NCBI GenBank assembly: GCA_016787805.1
Contig: JAEUTY010000001.1
Location: 62,001-126,000, forward strand
DNA: 64,000 nucleotides
Direction of reading: 5' to 3'
Source: Flavobacterium sp.
GTDB taxonomy: Bacteria; Bacteroidota; Bacteroidia; Flavobacteriales; Flavobacteriaceae
Every line of letters begins with the position of its first letter. Positions within the stretch are counted from its first letter, which is position 1. The notes under the pieces are model-generated. The model saw only the letters and a list, made by a program, of their open reading frames with translations, was not told where the DNA came from and did no database searches. The translations under genes and the position numbers were made by a program. Positions 51,935 to 59,684 of the stretch are shown piece after piece.

Positions 51935-52807
51935 ATGAATATGAAACAATTTTTATCACTATTTTTTTGGATTGTAGTAACGGTTTCTGCCAATGCACAA
52001 CAACAAATTTCGATTTTTTTTGACAGCAATCGCCATGAGGTTAATGTAGTCGAATTAAAGCGTTTAACTGATTGGATGAATGCCAATAAAGATTCTAAAA
52101 TTGTAGCTATAAATGGCTACACCGACGAAGACGGAACCAACGGTTTTAACGATTCGTTGGCCAAACGTAGAGTGAATTTTATCTACAGCAAAATTAAAGG
52201 TCGTGTGCCCATTCGCGACGATTTTAAAACCCGAAGCTTTGGTGAAAATTTCCAACAATCCAAAAACAAAGCCGAAAATAGAAAAGTGACCATTTACTAT
52301 ATTTTAGCGAAAGATCTGGAACGCGAAGACGAAATTTTAGGCATTAAACCCAAAGAAACTCCCAAAATTGTTGAGGTAGTTGAAATCGAGCCGATCGAAG
52401 AGGAAACCATGAATTTTCCCGAAAATGCAACACTCGAAGACAAAATTGGATTGTCACGCAAAGGAACTTTGATTCGCCTAAATGATATTAATTTTTACTT
52501 GAATTCGTTTGCCATTATGCCGACTTCCAAAAGAGCTATCGACGAGCTGATTTATGTAATGAACAAGTTTCCGAAACTCAAAATCGAAATTCAAGGCCAC
52601 ATTTGCTGCGTTGATAAAGATGTAAAAAATCTCTCGACCGACCGCGCCAAACAAGTCAAACGCATTTTGGTTTCTGAAGGTATTAGCGAGCGACGTATTA
52701 CAGTGAAAGGTTTTGGTGTTTCGAAGCCTAAGTTCGAAATTCCAGAAAAAAGCGACTACGAAGCCGCTCGCAATCGCCGAGTTGAAATTATGATTCTAGA
52801 AAAATAA
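51935..52807 (+). CDS. Double OmpA-like domain protein (copy 1)
   Basis: 290 aa with signal peptide (MNMKQFLSLFFWIVVTVSANA; a second ATG at 51941 is equally possible). Two OmpA-like (MotB/C-terminal) domains: the first (about 22-125) has ISIFFDSNRHEVNVVELKRL ... NRKVTIYY; the second (about 165-290) has NDINFYLNSFAIMPTSKRAI and ends RNRRVEIMIL. Each is a peptidoglycan-binding type fold. The second carries the unusual IEIQGHICC cysteine pair, also present in copy 2. Acidic linker (VVEIEPIEEET) between domains. Six bp upstream of the paralogue. Confidence 0.85.
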   Translation: MNMKQFLSLFFWIVVTVSANAQQQISIFFDSNRHEVNVVELKRLTDWMNANKDSKIVAINGYTDEDGTNGFNDSLAKRRVNFIYSKIKGRVPIRDDFKTRSFGENFQQSKNKAENRKVTIYYILAKDLEREDEILGIKPKETPKIVEVVEIEPIEEETMNFPENATLEDKIGLSRKGTLIRLNDINFYLNSFAIMPTSKRAIDELIYVMNKFPKLKIEIQGHICCVDKDVKNLSTDRAKQVKRILVSEGISERRITVKGFGVSKPKFEIPEKSDYEAARNRRVEIMILEK

Positions 52808-52813
52808 TTCATC

Positions 52814-53608
52814 ATGAAAAAAGCAATTATTTGTTTCCTGCTTTTAATTGCCTTTTCTTCCTTCGCTCAAGAAAAGCTCAATGTCTATTTTGATTTTGAC
52901 CAACACGAACTCAATGAGGCAGCTATCAAAAAAATCAACTCGTGGATTGCAGAAGGTAAAGACTATCAAGTCACCAAACTCTACGGTTTTTGCGATTGGA
53001 AAGGAACCAATTCCTACAACGACACGTTGGCTTTAAAACGCGTCAACGAAGTCTACAATTTCCTCAAACAAAGTGATATTGATGTAATTAAAGACATCGA
53101 AATTCGCGGTTTTGGGGAAGATTTTGAACAATCGCCTATTCAAGGTGAAAATCGGCGTGTAACGATTATTTACCAGTTAAAAAGTCAAGTTGTAGCAACC
53201 GAAAAACTACCCGAAAAATCCAAAGAATCGCTCAAAGATCAAATCAAATCAGCCAAAAAAGGCGACTTAATCAAACTCGAAAATATTTATTTCTACAACA
53301 ATTCGGCTAAAGTGGTGCCCAAATCCGAATCAACTTTGTATGATTTGCTCTGCGTAATGGTCGACAATCCGAAACTCAAAATCGAAATTCAGGGCCACAT
53401 TTGCTGCAAACGACCCGAAGAATATGAAGTGATTTCTACCGCTCGAGCTCGCGCCGTGTACAACTACTTAATTCGCGGCAAAATTGACCGTGCGCGCCTA
53501 AGTTTCAAAGGTTATGGTGTTTCGCGTCCGGTACACAAAATTCCCGAAAAAAACGCTTTGGAAGAAGACGAAAACCGCCGCGTAGAAATTCTGATTTTGG
53601 AGAATTAG
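52814..53608 (+). CDS. Double OmpA-like domain protein (copy 2)
   Basis: 264 aa, signal peptide MKKAIICFLLLIAFSSFAQ. Same architecture as copy 1: first OmpA-like domain (about 20-125, NVYFDFDQHELNEAAIKKI ... NRRVTIIYQL), second (about 145-264, ENIYFYNNSAKVVPKSEST, IEIQGHICCKRPEEY, NRRVEILILE). A tandem duplication by shared order and the IEIQGHICC motif. Probably anchors something to peptidoglycan from the periplasm. The two genes form an operon. Stop codon followed within 3 bp by the mosaic repeat. Confidence 0.85.
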   Translation: MKKAIICFLLLIAFSSFAQEKLNVYFDFDQHELNEAAIKKINSWIAEGKDYQVTKLYGFCDWKGTNSYNDTLALKRVNEVYNFLKQSDIDVIKDIEIRGFGEDFEQSPIQGENRRVTIIYQLKSQVVATEKLPEKSKESLKDQIKSAKKGDLIKLENIYFYNNSAKVVPKSESTLYDLLCVMVDNPKLKIEIQGHICCKRPEEYEVISTARARAVYNYLIRGKIDRARLSFKGYGVSRPVHKIPEKNALEEDENRRVEILILEN

Positions 53609-53610
53609 GG

Positions 53611-53800
53611 TTCAGTCGCAGTCACAGTTTGCTTTTTTTAGTAGCAGAACTTTTGTGTTTTAACGACTACTTGTCCCGCTATCCGCTATATCTGTCATTG
53701 CGAGGAACGAATCGATCTCATGTAAACACATCCTTTTTCGCAATGCCAGGATGCCGCTACTATCGGGGCTAGATTAGGAAATTTGTTTTTCAATAGACTT
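53611..53800 (+). repeat. Mosaic dispersed intergenic element, copy 2
   Basis: Starts 3 bp after the stop of the OmpA-type gene with CAGTCGCAGTCACAGT, then T-rich DNA with GTAGCAGAACTTTT, TTGTCCCGCTATCCGC, an inserted GTCATTGCGAGGAACGAA module with TTTCGCAATGCC further on, then GCTACTATCGGGGCTAGATT and CAATAGAC. Same order as copy 1 (26380), with the extra CATTGCGA module inside. Part of a 555-bp non-coding stretch (53609-54164). Confidence 0.75.
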
Positions 53801-53853
53801 TTTAAATAAGTAGTACAAAGAAATCTACTTTTTTCTGCCTTCTGCTTTCTGAT

Positions 53854-53895
53854 TTCAGCTTTCAGCTTTCAGCCGTCAGCCGTCAGCTGTCAGCC
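53854..53895. repeat. TTCAGCT/GTCAGCC heptamer tandem repeat
   Basis: Six 7-bp units (TTCAGCT twice, TTCAGCC, GTCAGCC, GTCAGCT, GTCAGCC) between the two inverted mosaic elements. Same unit type as the TTAGCTG tract at 25014. Confidence 0.85.
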
Positions 53896-54114
53896 TTCTG
53901 ATTAATACGTCTATTAAACTAATAAACGTCTAATCTAGCCCCGATTGTAGCGAAAATCCTGACATTGCGAAATCAAAAGATTCTTATTGAATTGCTTCGT
54001 TCTTCGCAATGGCAGATTGTAGCGGAAAGCGGGACAACTGTTGAAAAAAAAGGTAAATTTCTGCTTCAAATAAAAAAACGAAAACTGCGACTGAAAACTG
54101 CGACTGCGACTAAA
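53895..54114 (-). repeat. Mosaic dispersed intergenic element, copy 3 (inverted)
   Basis: On the minus strand it repeats the order of copy 2: CAGTCGCAGTTTTCAGTCGC tract (54083-54111), T-rich DNA, GTTGTCCCGCTTTCCGC, a CATTGCGAAGAACGAA module, CAATCGGGGCTAGATTAGAC and ATAGACGTAT, CAGAAGGC. It faces copy 2 head to head, so the region could form a large cruciform. It ends about 50 bp before purM. Confidence 0.75.
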
Positions 54115-54132
54115 AAATTACATCTTAATTAC

Positions 54133-54140
54133 TATCTTTG
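54133..54140 (+). promoter_or_regulatory. Bacteroidetes -7 promoter element for purM
   Basis: TATCTTTG matches TAnnTTTG, 24 nt before the ATG at 54165 and just outside the inverted mosaic element. Confidence 0.5.
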
Positions 54141-54164
54141 CGCGACAACACAACACACTAAAAA

Positions 54165-55343
54165 ATGAGTTCTGACAATAGCCAACGCTACGCTATGCGC
54201 GGAGTTTCTGCTTCTAAAGAAGACGTGCACAACGCCATCAAAAACATCGATAAAGGTTTGTTTCCGAAAGCTTTCTGCAAAATTGTTCCCGATTATTTGA
54301 CCAATGATTCGGAATATTGTTTGATTATGCATGCAGATGGCGCTGGGACCAAATCGTCATTGGCCTATATGTATTGGAAAGAAACAGGCGATATTTCGGT
54401 GTGGAAAGGCATTGCGCAAGATGCGTTGATTATGAATATCGACGATTTACTTTGCGTAGGTGCCACCGACAACATTTTGCTTTCATCGACGATTGGTAGA
54501 AATAAAAATCTGATTCCAGCTGAGGTGATTTCGGCCATCATCAACGGAACGGAAGAATTGATTGCTGAGTTGAAAGGTTTTGGTGTCACGATTCATTCTA
54601 CTGGAGGCGAAACCGCCGATGTAGGCGATTTGGTACGTACGATTATTGTCGATTCGACCGTTACAGCGCGTATGAAACGCAGTGATGTGATTGACAATGC
54701 CAACATTCAGGCAGGTGATGTGATCGTTGGTTTGGCCAGTTTTGGTCAGGCGACTTATGAAAAAAGTTACAACGGCGGCATGGGAAGCAATGGTTTAACT
54801 TCGGCACGACACGATGTGTTTACCAATGAATTGGCTACCAAATTTCCAGAAAGTTTTGATAGTTCGGTTCCGAGTGATTTGGTGTATTCAGGAAAAGTGA
54901 AGTTGACCGATGCGGTAGAAAATTCGCCTATCGATGCAGGGAAATTGGTGCTTTCGCCTACGCGAACCTATGCGCCAATCATCAAGAAAATACTAGAGAA
55001 CTATTCGTCAAAAGAAATCCACGGAATGGTACATTGCAGCGGTGGCGCACAAACCAAAGTATTGCATTTTGTAGAGAATGTTCATGTGATTAAAGATAAT
55101 TTATTTCCTGTTCCGCCTTTATTCAAGCTTATCCAAGAGCAATCCAAAACCGATTGGAAAGAAATGTACCAAGTTTTCAATTGCGGGCACCGAATGGAAT
55201 TGTATGTTCCTAAAACCATTGCTCAAAATATTATCGACATCGCACAATCGTTTGGAGTTGAAGCAAAAATTGTGGGTAGAGTAGAAGTAAGTGAAAGTAA
55301 AAAACTCACTATAGAAAGTGAGTTTGGAGTGTTTGGGTATTAA
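54165..55343 (+). CDS. purM: Phosphoribosylformylglycinamidine cyclo-ligase (AIR synthase)
   Basis: 392 aa. PurM-like fold with YAMRGVSASKEDVHNAI at the start, IMHADGAGTKSSLAYMYW, ALIMNIDDLLCVGATDNILL (metal/ATP binding) and HSTGGETADVGDLVRT. The C-terminal domain has ASFGQATYEKSYNGGMGSNG and VHCSGGAQTKVLHFVENV. This is the longer Bacteroidetes-type AIR synthase. It makes aminoimidazole ribotide from FGAM and ATP in purine biosynthesis. Alone on its strand; upstream 555 bp holds repeats and a promoter. Confidence 0.93.
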   Translation: MSSDNSQRYAMRGVSASKEDVHNAIKNIDKGLFPKAFCKIVPDYLTNDSEYCLIMHADGAGTKSSLAYMYWKETGDISVWKGIAQDALIMNIDDLLCVGATDNILLSSTIGRNKNLIPAEVISAIINGTEELIAELKGFGVTIHSTGGETADVGDLVRTIIVDSTVTARMKRSDVIDNANIQAGDVIVGLASFGQATYEKSYNGGMGSNGLTSARHDVFTNELATKFPESFDSSVPSDLVYSGKVKLTDAVENSPIDAGKLVLSPTRTYAPIIKKILENYSSKEIHGMVHCSGGAQTKVLHFVENVHVIKDNLFPVPPLFKLIQEQSKTDWKEMYQVFNCGHRMELYVPKTIAQNIIDIAQSFGVEAKIVGRVEVSESKKLTIESEFGVFGY

Positions 55344-55362
55344 GGATTTGATTATAAGAAAC

Positions 55363-55399
55363 TAGTGATTTATTAGTTACTATTACTAATGAATCACTA
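55363..55399. terminator. Probable bidirectional terminator after purM
   Basis: TAGTGATTTATTAGT/ACTAATGAATCACTA stem (one mismatch) with a 7-nt loop between convergent genes. No strong T run. Confidence 0.55.
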
Positions 55400-55423
55400 A
55401 TTTCATATTGTATCCATTGGGAT

Positions 55424-55972
55424 TTATTGTGGAATGCATTCCATACCACCTACCCAACCACATGATGTTGTTGTTGAACCATCTTTGTTTGTAACTGTAG
55501 TGCAAACCCATCTTTCCTTATAAGTCCATACACATAAGTTATTCATACTAGCCCCACCTCCAAATCCACCTCCAAATCCACCACTCGCTAATCGAGCTAA
55601 TGATGTTGGATTTTCTGGCGCTGTACTGGTATAATTACTCGATCCATTAAATTTTTCGTTCATAGAATAAAGTAACGCAAAGAAAATTTTCCCTTCTGAA
55701 GATTGCGGGGTTTTCATATTAATTTTTACTAAAGGATGGGAATGATCTTTGCAAGAAATAGTTTTCATTACTTCTACATCATCTATAAATTCTAATGGTA
55801 TTGTGACCCAATCAGAACAATTTCCTCCAATAGCAAATTCAATTGTCTTTTCTTTCCACTCCGATTTTTTTACCATTCCTATTAAAAATAGAGATGAATT
55901 GGTGTCAAGTTTGTCGTGCTGCAGTTTTTCAAAAAAGTCATCTACTTTTAATGATTTAAAATTTTCGCTCAT
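55424..55972 (-). CDS. Unknown protein with Gly-rich linker and Cys-containing C-terminal tail
   Basis: 182 aa, no signal peptide. Residues 1-115 form a mixed alpha/beta domain (SLFLIGMVKKSEWKEKTIEF, IPLEFIDDVEVMKTISC). A linker SGGFGGGFGGGAS (about 131-143) is followed by a 38-residue tail with four Cys, several Trp and polar residues (NLCVWTYKERWVCTTV, TTSCGWVGGMEC). The arrangement of a leader-like domain, Gly-Gly segment and Cys-rich tail recalls precursor peptides of secreted peptides, but no processing or export gene lies nearby. I do not recognise the family. Confidence 0.6.
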   Translation of the reverse strand: MSENFKSLKVDDFFEKLQHDKLDTNSSLFLIGMVKKSEWKEKTIEFAIGGNCSDWVTIPLEFIDDVEVMKTISCKDHSHPLVKINMKTPQSSEGKIFFALLYSMNEKFNGSSNYTSTAPENPTSLARLASGGFGGGFGGGASMNNLCVWTYKERWVCTTVTNKDGSTTTSCGWVGGMECIPQ

Positions 55973-56224
55973 TTGTCTTATTATTAAATTTATTGCCTAC
56001 TCTTAATGGTTTTCGGCTTATCCAATTATCTCTTTTATAACCAATAATTTTTTTTTAGGTTGATAAAAGAATAATGTTAAAGTTAGCGTTTGTAATGACC
56101 TGAATATCAGGAAAAACACCCATTTTCAATTATAATTTATTATCAAAACAAAAAAAAGAATAAGTAAAAACTGTAGTGCTTTACCAAAATCTTTGCGACA
56201 TTTGTAACTCTCTCTAAATACTCT

Positions 56225-57181
56225 ATGGCTTTCCTTAAAAAAATAAATTCAAAAGCAAAAGCACAATCCAATACAGGTTTCGGTACTAACGCGTCGAGTT
56301 ATGGAGGTCGCTATATCACCAAAAATGGCAATGCCAATGTGCGTAAAAGTGGTATTACTTTTTTAGAAAGTATTAGCTGGTATCATACGATGTTGGCTAT
56401 TCCGCGTTGGAAGTTTTTTTTCATTATCATTTTATTTTACTTTTTGGTCAATTGTGGTTTTGCTTCATTGTACTATTTTATTGGAGTAGAGCATTTAAAA
56501 GGAATTGAGGCCACTTCAAAATGGGATCAGTTTGGCCAAGCTTTCTTTTTTAGTATTCAAACCTATACGACTGTAGGTTACGGACACATAAGTCCGAGTG
56601 GTTTTTTGACGAGTTTGGTGGCTTCGGTTGAAGCACTGTTTGGATTGTTGAGTTTTGCAATTGCGACAGGTTTGTTTTACGGACGATTTAGCAAACCCAA
56701 AGCCCATATTTTGTTTTCAGACAACGCGTTGATTACTCCGTATAAAGATGGAACTGCTTTGATGATGCGATTGACACCCTTTAAAAATACGCATTTAACT
56801 GATGCTGAAGTCAAAATTACAGTAGGTATTCAGTTCGAAGAAAACAACAGTGTTACCAACAAATTCTACTTTTTGGATTTGGAAATGAGTTACATCAACT
56901 CCCTCAATTTGAGTTGGACATTGGTGCATCCTATTACCGAATCGAGTCCGTTTTACGGTTTTACCGAAAATGATTTCAAGATTACAAAAGGTGAAATAAT
57001 GGTGTATTTAAAGGCATTTGATGACATGTTTAGTAATACGGTTGTGAAACGTACTTCTTACACGCTTGATGAAGTGGTATATGGTGCCAAGTTTGATTTA
57101 ATGTACACGCGTAGCCAAGACGATACAAAAACCATTTTACATGTTGATAAGTTGAATTCTTTTGTCAAAGTTGAGTTATAA
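56225..57181 (+). CDS. KirBac-type inward rectifier potassium channel
   Basis: 318 aa. Two TM helices (about 62-86 and 125-155) enclose a pore loop with the K+ filter TVGYG at 116-120 (SIQTYTTVGYGHISPSG). The C-terminal cytoplasmic IRK-like beta domain begins ARFSKPKAHILFSDNALITP (approx. residue 160) and runs to the end. It forms a tetrameric K+ channel in the inner membrane. The unusual long basic N-terminus (NSKAKAQSNTGFGTNASSYG) may be cytosolic. Monocistronic, with a terminator. Confidence 0.92.
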   Translation: MAFLKKINSKAKAQSNTGFGTNASSYGGRYITKNGNANVRKSGITFLESISWYHTMLAIPRWKFFFIIILFYFLVNCGFASLYYFIGVEHLKGIEATSKWDQFGQAFFFSIQTYTTVGYGHISPSGFLTSLVASVEALFGLLSFAIATGLFYGRFSKPKAHILFSDNALITPYKDGTALMMRLTPFKNTHLTDAEVKITVGIQFEENNSVTNKFYFLDLEMSYINSLNLSWTLVHPITESSPFYGFTENDFKITKGEIMVYLKAFDDMFSNTVVKRTSYTLDEVVYGAKFDLMYTRSQDDTKTILHVDKLNSFVKVEL

Positions 57182-57183
57182 AA

Positions 57184-57212
57184 AAAACCACGAATAAGTT
57201 TTCGTGGTTCGC
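57184..57212. terminator. Bidirectional terminator
   Basis: AACCACGAA/TTCGTGGTT hairpin with A7 on the left, between the channel gene and the convergent YceI-like gene. Confidence 0.75.
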
Positions 57213-57234
57213 TTTTTAGGTGAAAAGATTTATC

Positions 57235-57774
57235 TTATTTCAAATTAAAATCCAACGTCACATTTACTTTTTTAGATAATTTTTTGCTTACTACACTTGG
57301 AATGTCAATGTTAAAATCGTCTGTGTTTACCGTAAAGTTTGAGTTTAATGACATGCCATCAGCGGTTTTTTTGATGGTAGCAGTAATGTTAATCTCTTTA
57401 GATTTACCGTGTAGTTCAAGCTTTCCTTTGATAGTGTAGGTTTTCCCTTCTTTGGTAACTTTTGATGCATCAAAACCCTCAATTTTGCCTTTGAAAGTTG
57501 ATTTTGGATATTTATCGCTTTCAATGTAATTTTCGTTAAAATGTTCTTCCATTAAGGCTACTTTAAAGCGAAAACTTTTCACCATTGCCAAACATGCAAT
57601 TTCACCATTTTTGGTATCTATGACACAAGTTACACCCTCGTTTTTAGCTTTTACTTCTTCAAATGAAGGAACAGAAGCTTCAAAAGTGATTTTTCCGTTT
57701 TTGGTCAAAATTTTACCTTGCGCAAATCCGACTGAAACAAACAATAGCATTATTGGGATAAAGTACTTTTTCAT
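57235..57774 (-). CDS. YceI family protein
   Basis: 179 aa with signal peptide MKKYFIPIMLLFVSVGFAQ. The lipocalin-like YceI fold is indicated by ITFEASVPSFEEVKAKNEG, KVALMEEHFNENYIESDKYP (the conserved SxxFP-like region), STFKGKIEG and the terminal FNIDIPSVVSKKLSKKV. YceI proteins bind isoprenoid chains such as polyprenyl-quinones in the periplasm. It lies 34 bp after the cytochrome gene on the same strand, so the two are an operon divergent from the OB-fold/DUF5777 pair. Confidence 0.9.
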   Translation of the reverse strand: MKKYFIPIMLLFVSVGFAQGKILTKNGKITFEASVPSFEEVKAKNEGVTCVIDTKNGEIACLAMVKSFRFKVALMEEHFNENYIESDKYPKSTFKGKIEGFDASKVTKEGKTYTIKGKLELHGKSKEINITATIKKTADGMSLNSNFTVNTDDFNIDIPSVVSKKLSKKVNVTLDFNLK

Positions 57775-57808
57775 AATTATAAATTTTGAATTGTATTAGT
57801 TATAGCAA

Positions 57809-58168
57809 TTATTCTGCCAAACCTTGATTTTGCCATTGCACAAACAAATCAATAGAAGTTTGAGGTAATCGAGTACCACTTAAAGGCATCATTCCAGGAG
57901 CACCTTGAGCTCTAGAAATACGATCCAACAGCCCACGATTTTGAATGGCATCTTTTACATTTTCATAGGTTAATAATGGCATTGGTGCTCCAGCTACTGG
58001 TGGCGAATTATGACAACCAATACAATTATTGTCAATGATTGTTTTTATTGAATTTGAATAAGTTACAGTGGCTGGTTGAGTTATATCAACTAAATCGTCG
58101 GTTGAATTTTCGGAACAACTTGATAATACTGCAAGTAATGGTAGGCAAAGATAAAGTTTGATCTTCAT
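57809..58168 (-). CDS. Small c-type cytochrome lipoprotein
   Basis: 119 aa. Lipobox at MKIKLYLCLPLLAVLSSC, Cys18. One haem c attachment site CIGCH (about residues 49-53), followed by NSPPVAGAPMPLLTYENV and a possible axial Met in PGMMPLSGTRLP. It transfers electrons at the periplasmic face. No second haem. Operon partner of YceI. The divergent genes upstream share the 157-bp control region. Confidence 0.88.
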   Translation of the reverse strand: MKIKLYLCLPLLAVLSSCSENSTDDLVDITQPATVTYSNSIKTIIDNNCIGCHNSPPVAGAPMPLLTYENVKDAIQNRGLLDRISRAQGAPGMMPLSGTRLPQTSIDLFVQWQNQGLAE

Positions 58169-58278
58169 GTTTTTAGTTATTATTAGAAATTGTTTTTAAA
58201 TCTATAAGGTTTTTAATCTAAAAGTAGTTACGATTAAACACATAATTTGGTTTAAAAAAATAAAAATAATTATTTTTT

Positions 58279-58295
58279 TTTAAATTCAATCTAAA
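58279..58295. promoter_or_regulatory. Candidate operator in the divergent cytochrome / OB-fold control region
   Basis: TTTAAATTCAATCTAAA: 8-bp arms (TTTAAATT / AATCTAAA, one mismatch) around a central C, just upstream of the TATATTTG -7 element. Half-site resembles the segment before the siderophore receptor (32487). Likely binds a regulator; identity unknown. Confidence 0.35.
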
Positions 58296-58314
58296 TAAAA
58301 ATTATTTTCGTAAT

Positions 58315-58322
58315 TATATTTG
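58315..58322 (+). promoter_or_regulatory. Bacteroidetes -7 promoter element for the OB-fold/DUF5777 pair
   Basis: TATATTTG, 29 nt before the ATG at 58352. No TTG in the -33 region, which instead overlaps the palindrome at 58279. Confidence 0.55.
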
Positions 58323-58351
58323 TAGTGAAAAATAATAAAACAAATAAAAAT

Positions 58352-58741
58352 ATGAAGAAGAAATTATTTATTGCGATTGTCTTAATTGTTGGTATATTGC
58401 TTTCGGTTTATTTTTACGCTTATAAAGATCATCGTAACATAGCAACAGCAGAAGTTGACTTTTCTGTAACTGTTTCAGATTTACAAAAAGAATTTGCACA
58501 AAATGATAGCTTGGCAACGGTTAAATTTCAAAACAAAGTTATTCAAATTCAGGGGATAATTACCAGCGTTGATGCTCAAAGTAAATCATTAGTTATTGAT
58601 GAAAAAATTTACGCTCAATTTGATACTAATTTGCCATCAAGCGTTGAAGTAAATAAGAAAACCACAATTAAAGGGCGATTTTTGGCTTATGATGACTTGG
58701 TAGAAGAATTTAAAATGGATCAAACTTCGGTAATTGAATAA
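58352..58741 (+). CDS. Membrane-anchored OB-fold protein (tRNA_anti-like)
   Basis: 129 aa from the ATG at 58352 (MKKKLFIAIVLIVGILLSV); a GTG nine codons earlier is weaker. An N-terminal TM anchor is followed by a single OB-fold domain (about 40-129): FQNKVIQIQGIITSVD, SLVIDEKIYAQFD and KTTIKGRFLAYDDLVEEF, like the tRNA_anti-like/BOF families found in envelope proteins. Probably periplasmic and a ligand or partner-binding module. First gene of a pair with DUF5777 (28-bp gap). Confidence 0.75.
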   Translation: MKKKLFIAIVLIVGILLSVYFYAYKDHRNIATAEVDFSVTVSDLQKEFAQNDSLATVKFQNKVIQIQGIITSVDAQSKSLVIDEKIYAQFDTNLPSSVEVNKKTTIKGRFLAYDDLVEEFKMDQTSVIE

Positions 58742-58769
58742 ATCTATAACCACTAAACACTAATTTCTT

Positions 58770-59612
58770 ATGAAAAACAAACTATTATTATTTGCATTAT
58801 TGCTTCCTTTTTTAACATTTTCGCAGGATGATTTGTTAAAAGAAATAGATTCAACCACAACGAATGAAAAAGTTGAATCGGCCTTCAAAGGTCTGAAAAT
58901 TGTAAATTTAGAATCGACCAAATTGGCTGCCAAAGGCGATTTGTATTTTATTGTAGCGCATCGTTTTGGCTCAATCAAAGACGGAATTGATGGTTTTTTT
59001 GGATTGGATAATGCTGTTACACAATTGAAATTTGTTTATGGAGTAACCAATTGGTTAACTATTAGTGCTGCCCGAAGTGAACCAGCATACGATCTTTCTG
59101 CTAAATATTTGCTCAAATCTCAAATAAAAAACGGTTTTCCTGTTTCTATAGTTGGGTTTAATAGTATTGCTTTTAACAATTCCATGAAAGAAAGTTTATA
59201 TCCAAATATGGAATTTAGTGATCGTATGATTTTTGTAAATCAACTATTAATTTCTCGTAAAATGTGTGACAAGTTATCTTTACAGTTGGCTCCAACCCAT
59301 TTTCATGAAAATTTTGTAATCGATGATGCACAAGATAATAGCCAATTTGCACTAGGTATGGGAGGAAGATATAAGTTTGCGAAACGTTGGTCTTTGAATG
59401 TTGATTATGCGACACATTTGAATCGTTCTGATTCTTCTCCATTTCATGATCCACTATCTATAGGTGTAGATTTAGAAACTGGTGGTCACGTTTTTCAAAT
59501 GCATTTCAGTAATTCGCAAGGAATTCACGAAGCTGGTTTTTTAGGCAATACGAGTGGTTTGTGGGAGAAGAATGATATTTACTTTGGATTCAATTTATTG
59601 CGCGTTTTTTAA
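58770..59612 (+). CDS. DUF5777 family outer-membrane beta-barrel protein
   Basis: 280 aa, signal peptide MKNKLLLFALLLPFLTFSQ. The KLAAKGDLYFIVAHRFGSIKD motif (part) and the strands WLTISAARSEPAYDLS, FALGMGGRYKF and VFQMHFSNSQGIHEAGF match DUF5777, a small barrel family typically found with cytochrome, YceI and OB-fold genes as here. Ends in Phe (LRVF), as expected for an outer-membrane barrel. Role unknown; genomic context suggests a respiratory or quinone-linked envelope function. Confidence 0.82.
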   Translation: MKNKLLLFALLLPFLTFSQDDLLKEIDSTTTNEKVESAFKGLKIVNLESTKLAAKGDLYFIVAHRFGSIKDGIDGFFGLDNAVTQLKFVYGVTNWLTISAARSEPAYDLSAKYLLKSQIKNGFPVSIVGFNSIAFNNSMKESLYPNMEFSDRMIFVNQLLISRKMCDKLSLQLAPTHFHENFVIDDAQDNSQFALGMGGRYKFAKRWSLNVDYATHLNRSDSSPFHDPLSIGVDLETGGHVFQMHFSNSQGIHEAGFLGNTSGLWEKNDIYFGFNLLRVF

Positions 59613-59635
59613 ACAATTATAATTATTTATAAAAA

Positions 59636-59668
59636 AAAACCAATCGAACTAACGATTGGTTTTTTTAT
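59636..59668. terminator. Bidirectional terminator
   Basis: AACCAATCG/CGATTGGTT hairpin flanked by A8 and T7, between DUF5777 and the convergent FG-GAP gene. Confidence 0.9.
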
Positions 59669-59684
59669 TTTATAAAGAATGTAA

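Noticed and set aside
53690-53760. Insertion sequence end or transposase remnant near GTCATTGCGAGGAACGAA
   Set aside because: No transposase frame and no flanking duplication seen. The module is a short repeat with its own inverted partner (TTTCGCAATG).
53965-54168. 67-codon plus-strand frame before purM
   Set aside because: It lies inside the inverted mosaic repeat, its composition follows the repeat, and it runs into the purM start. No sign of a real protein.
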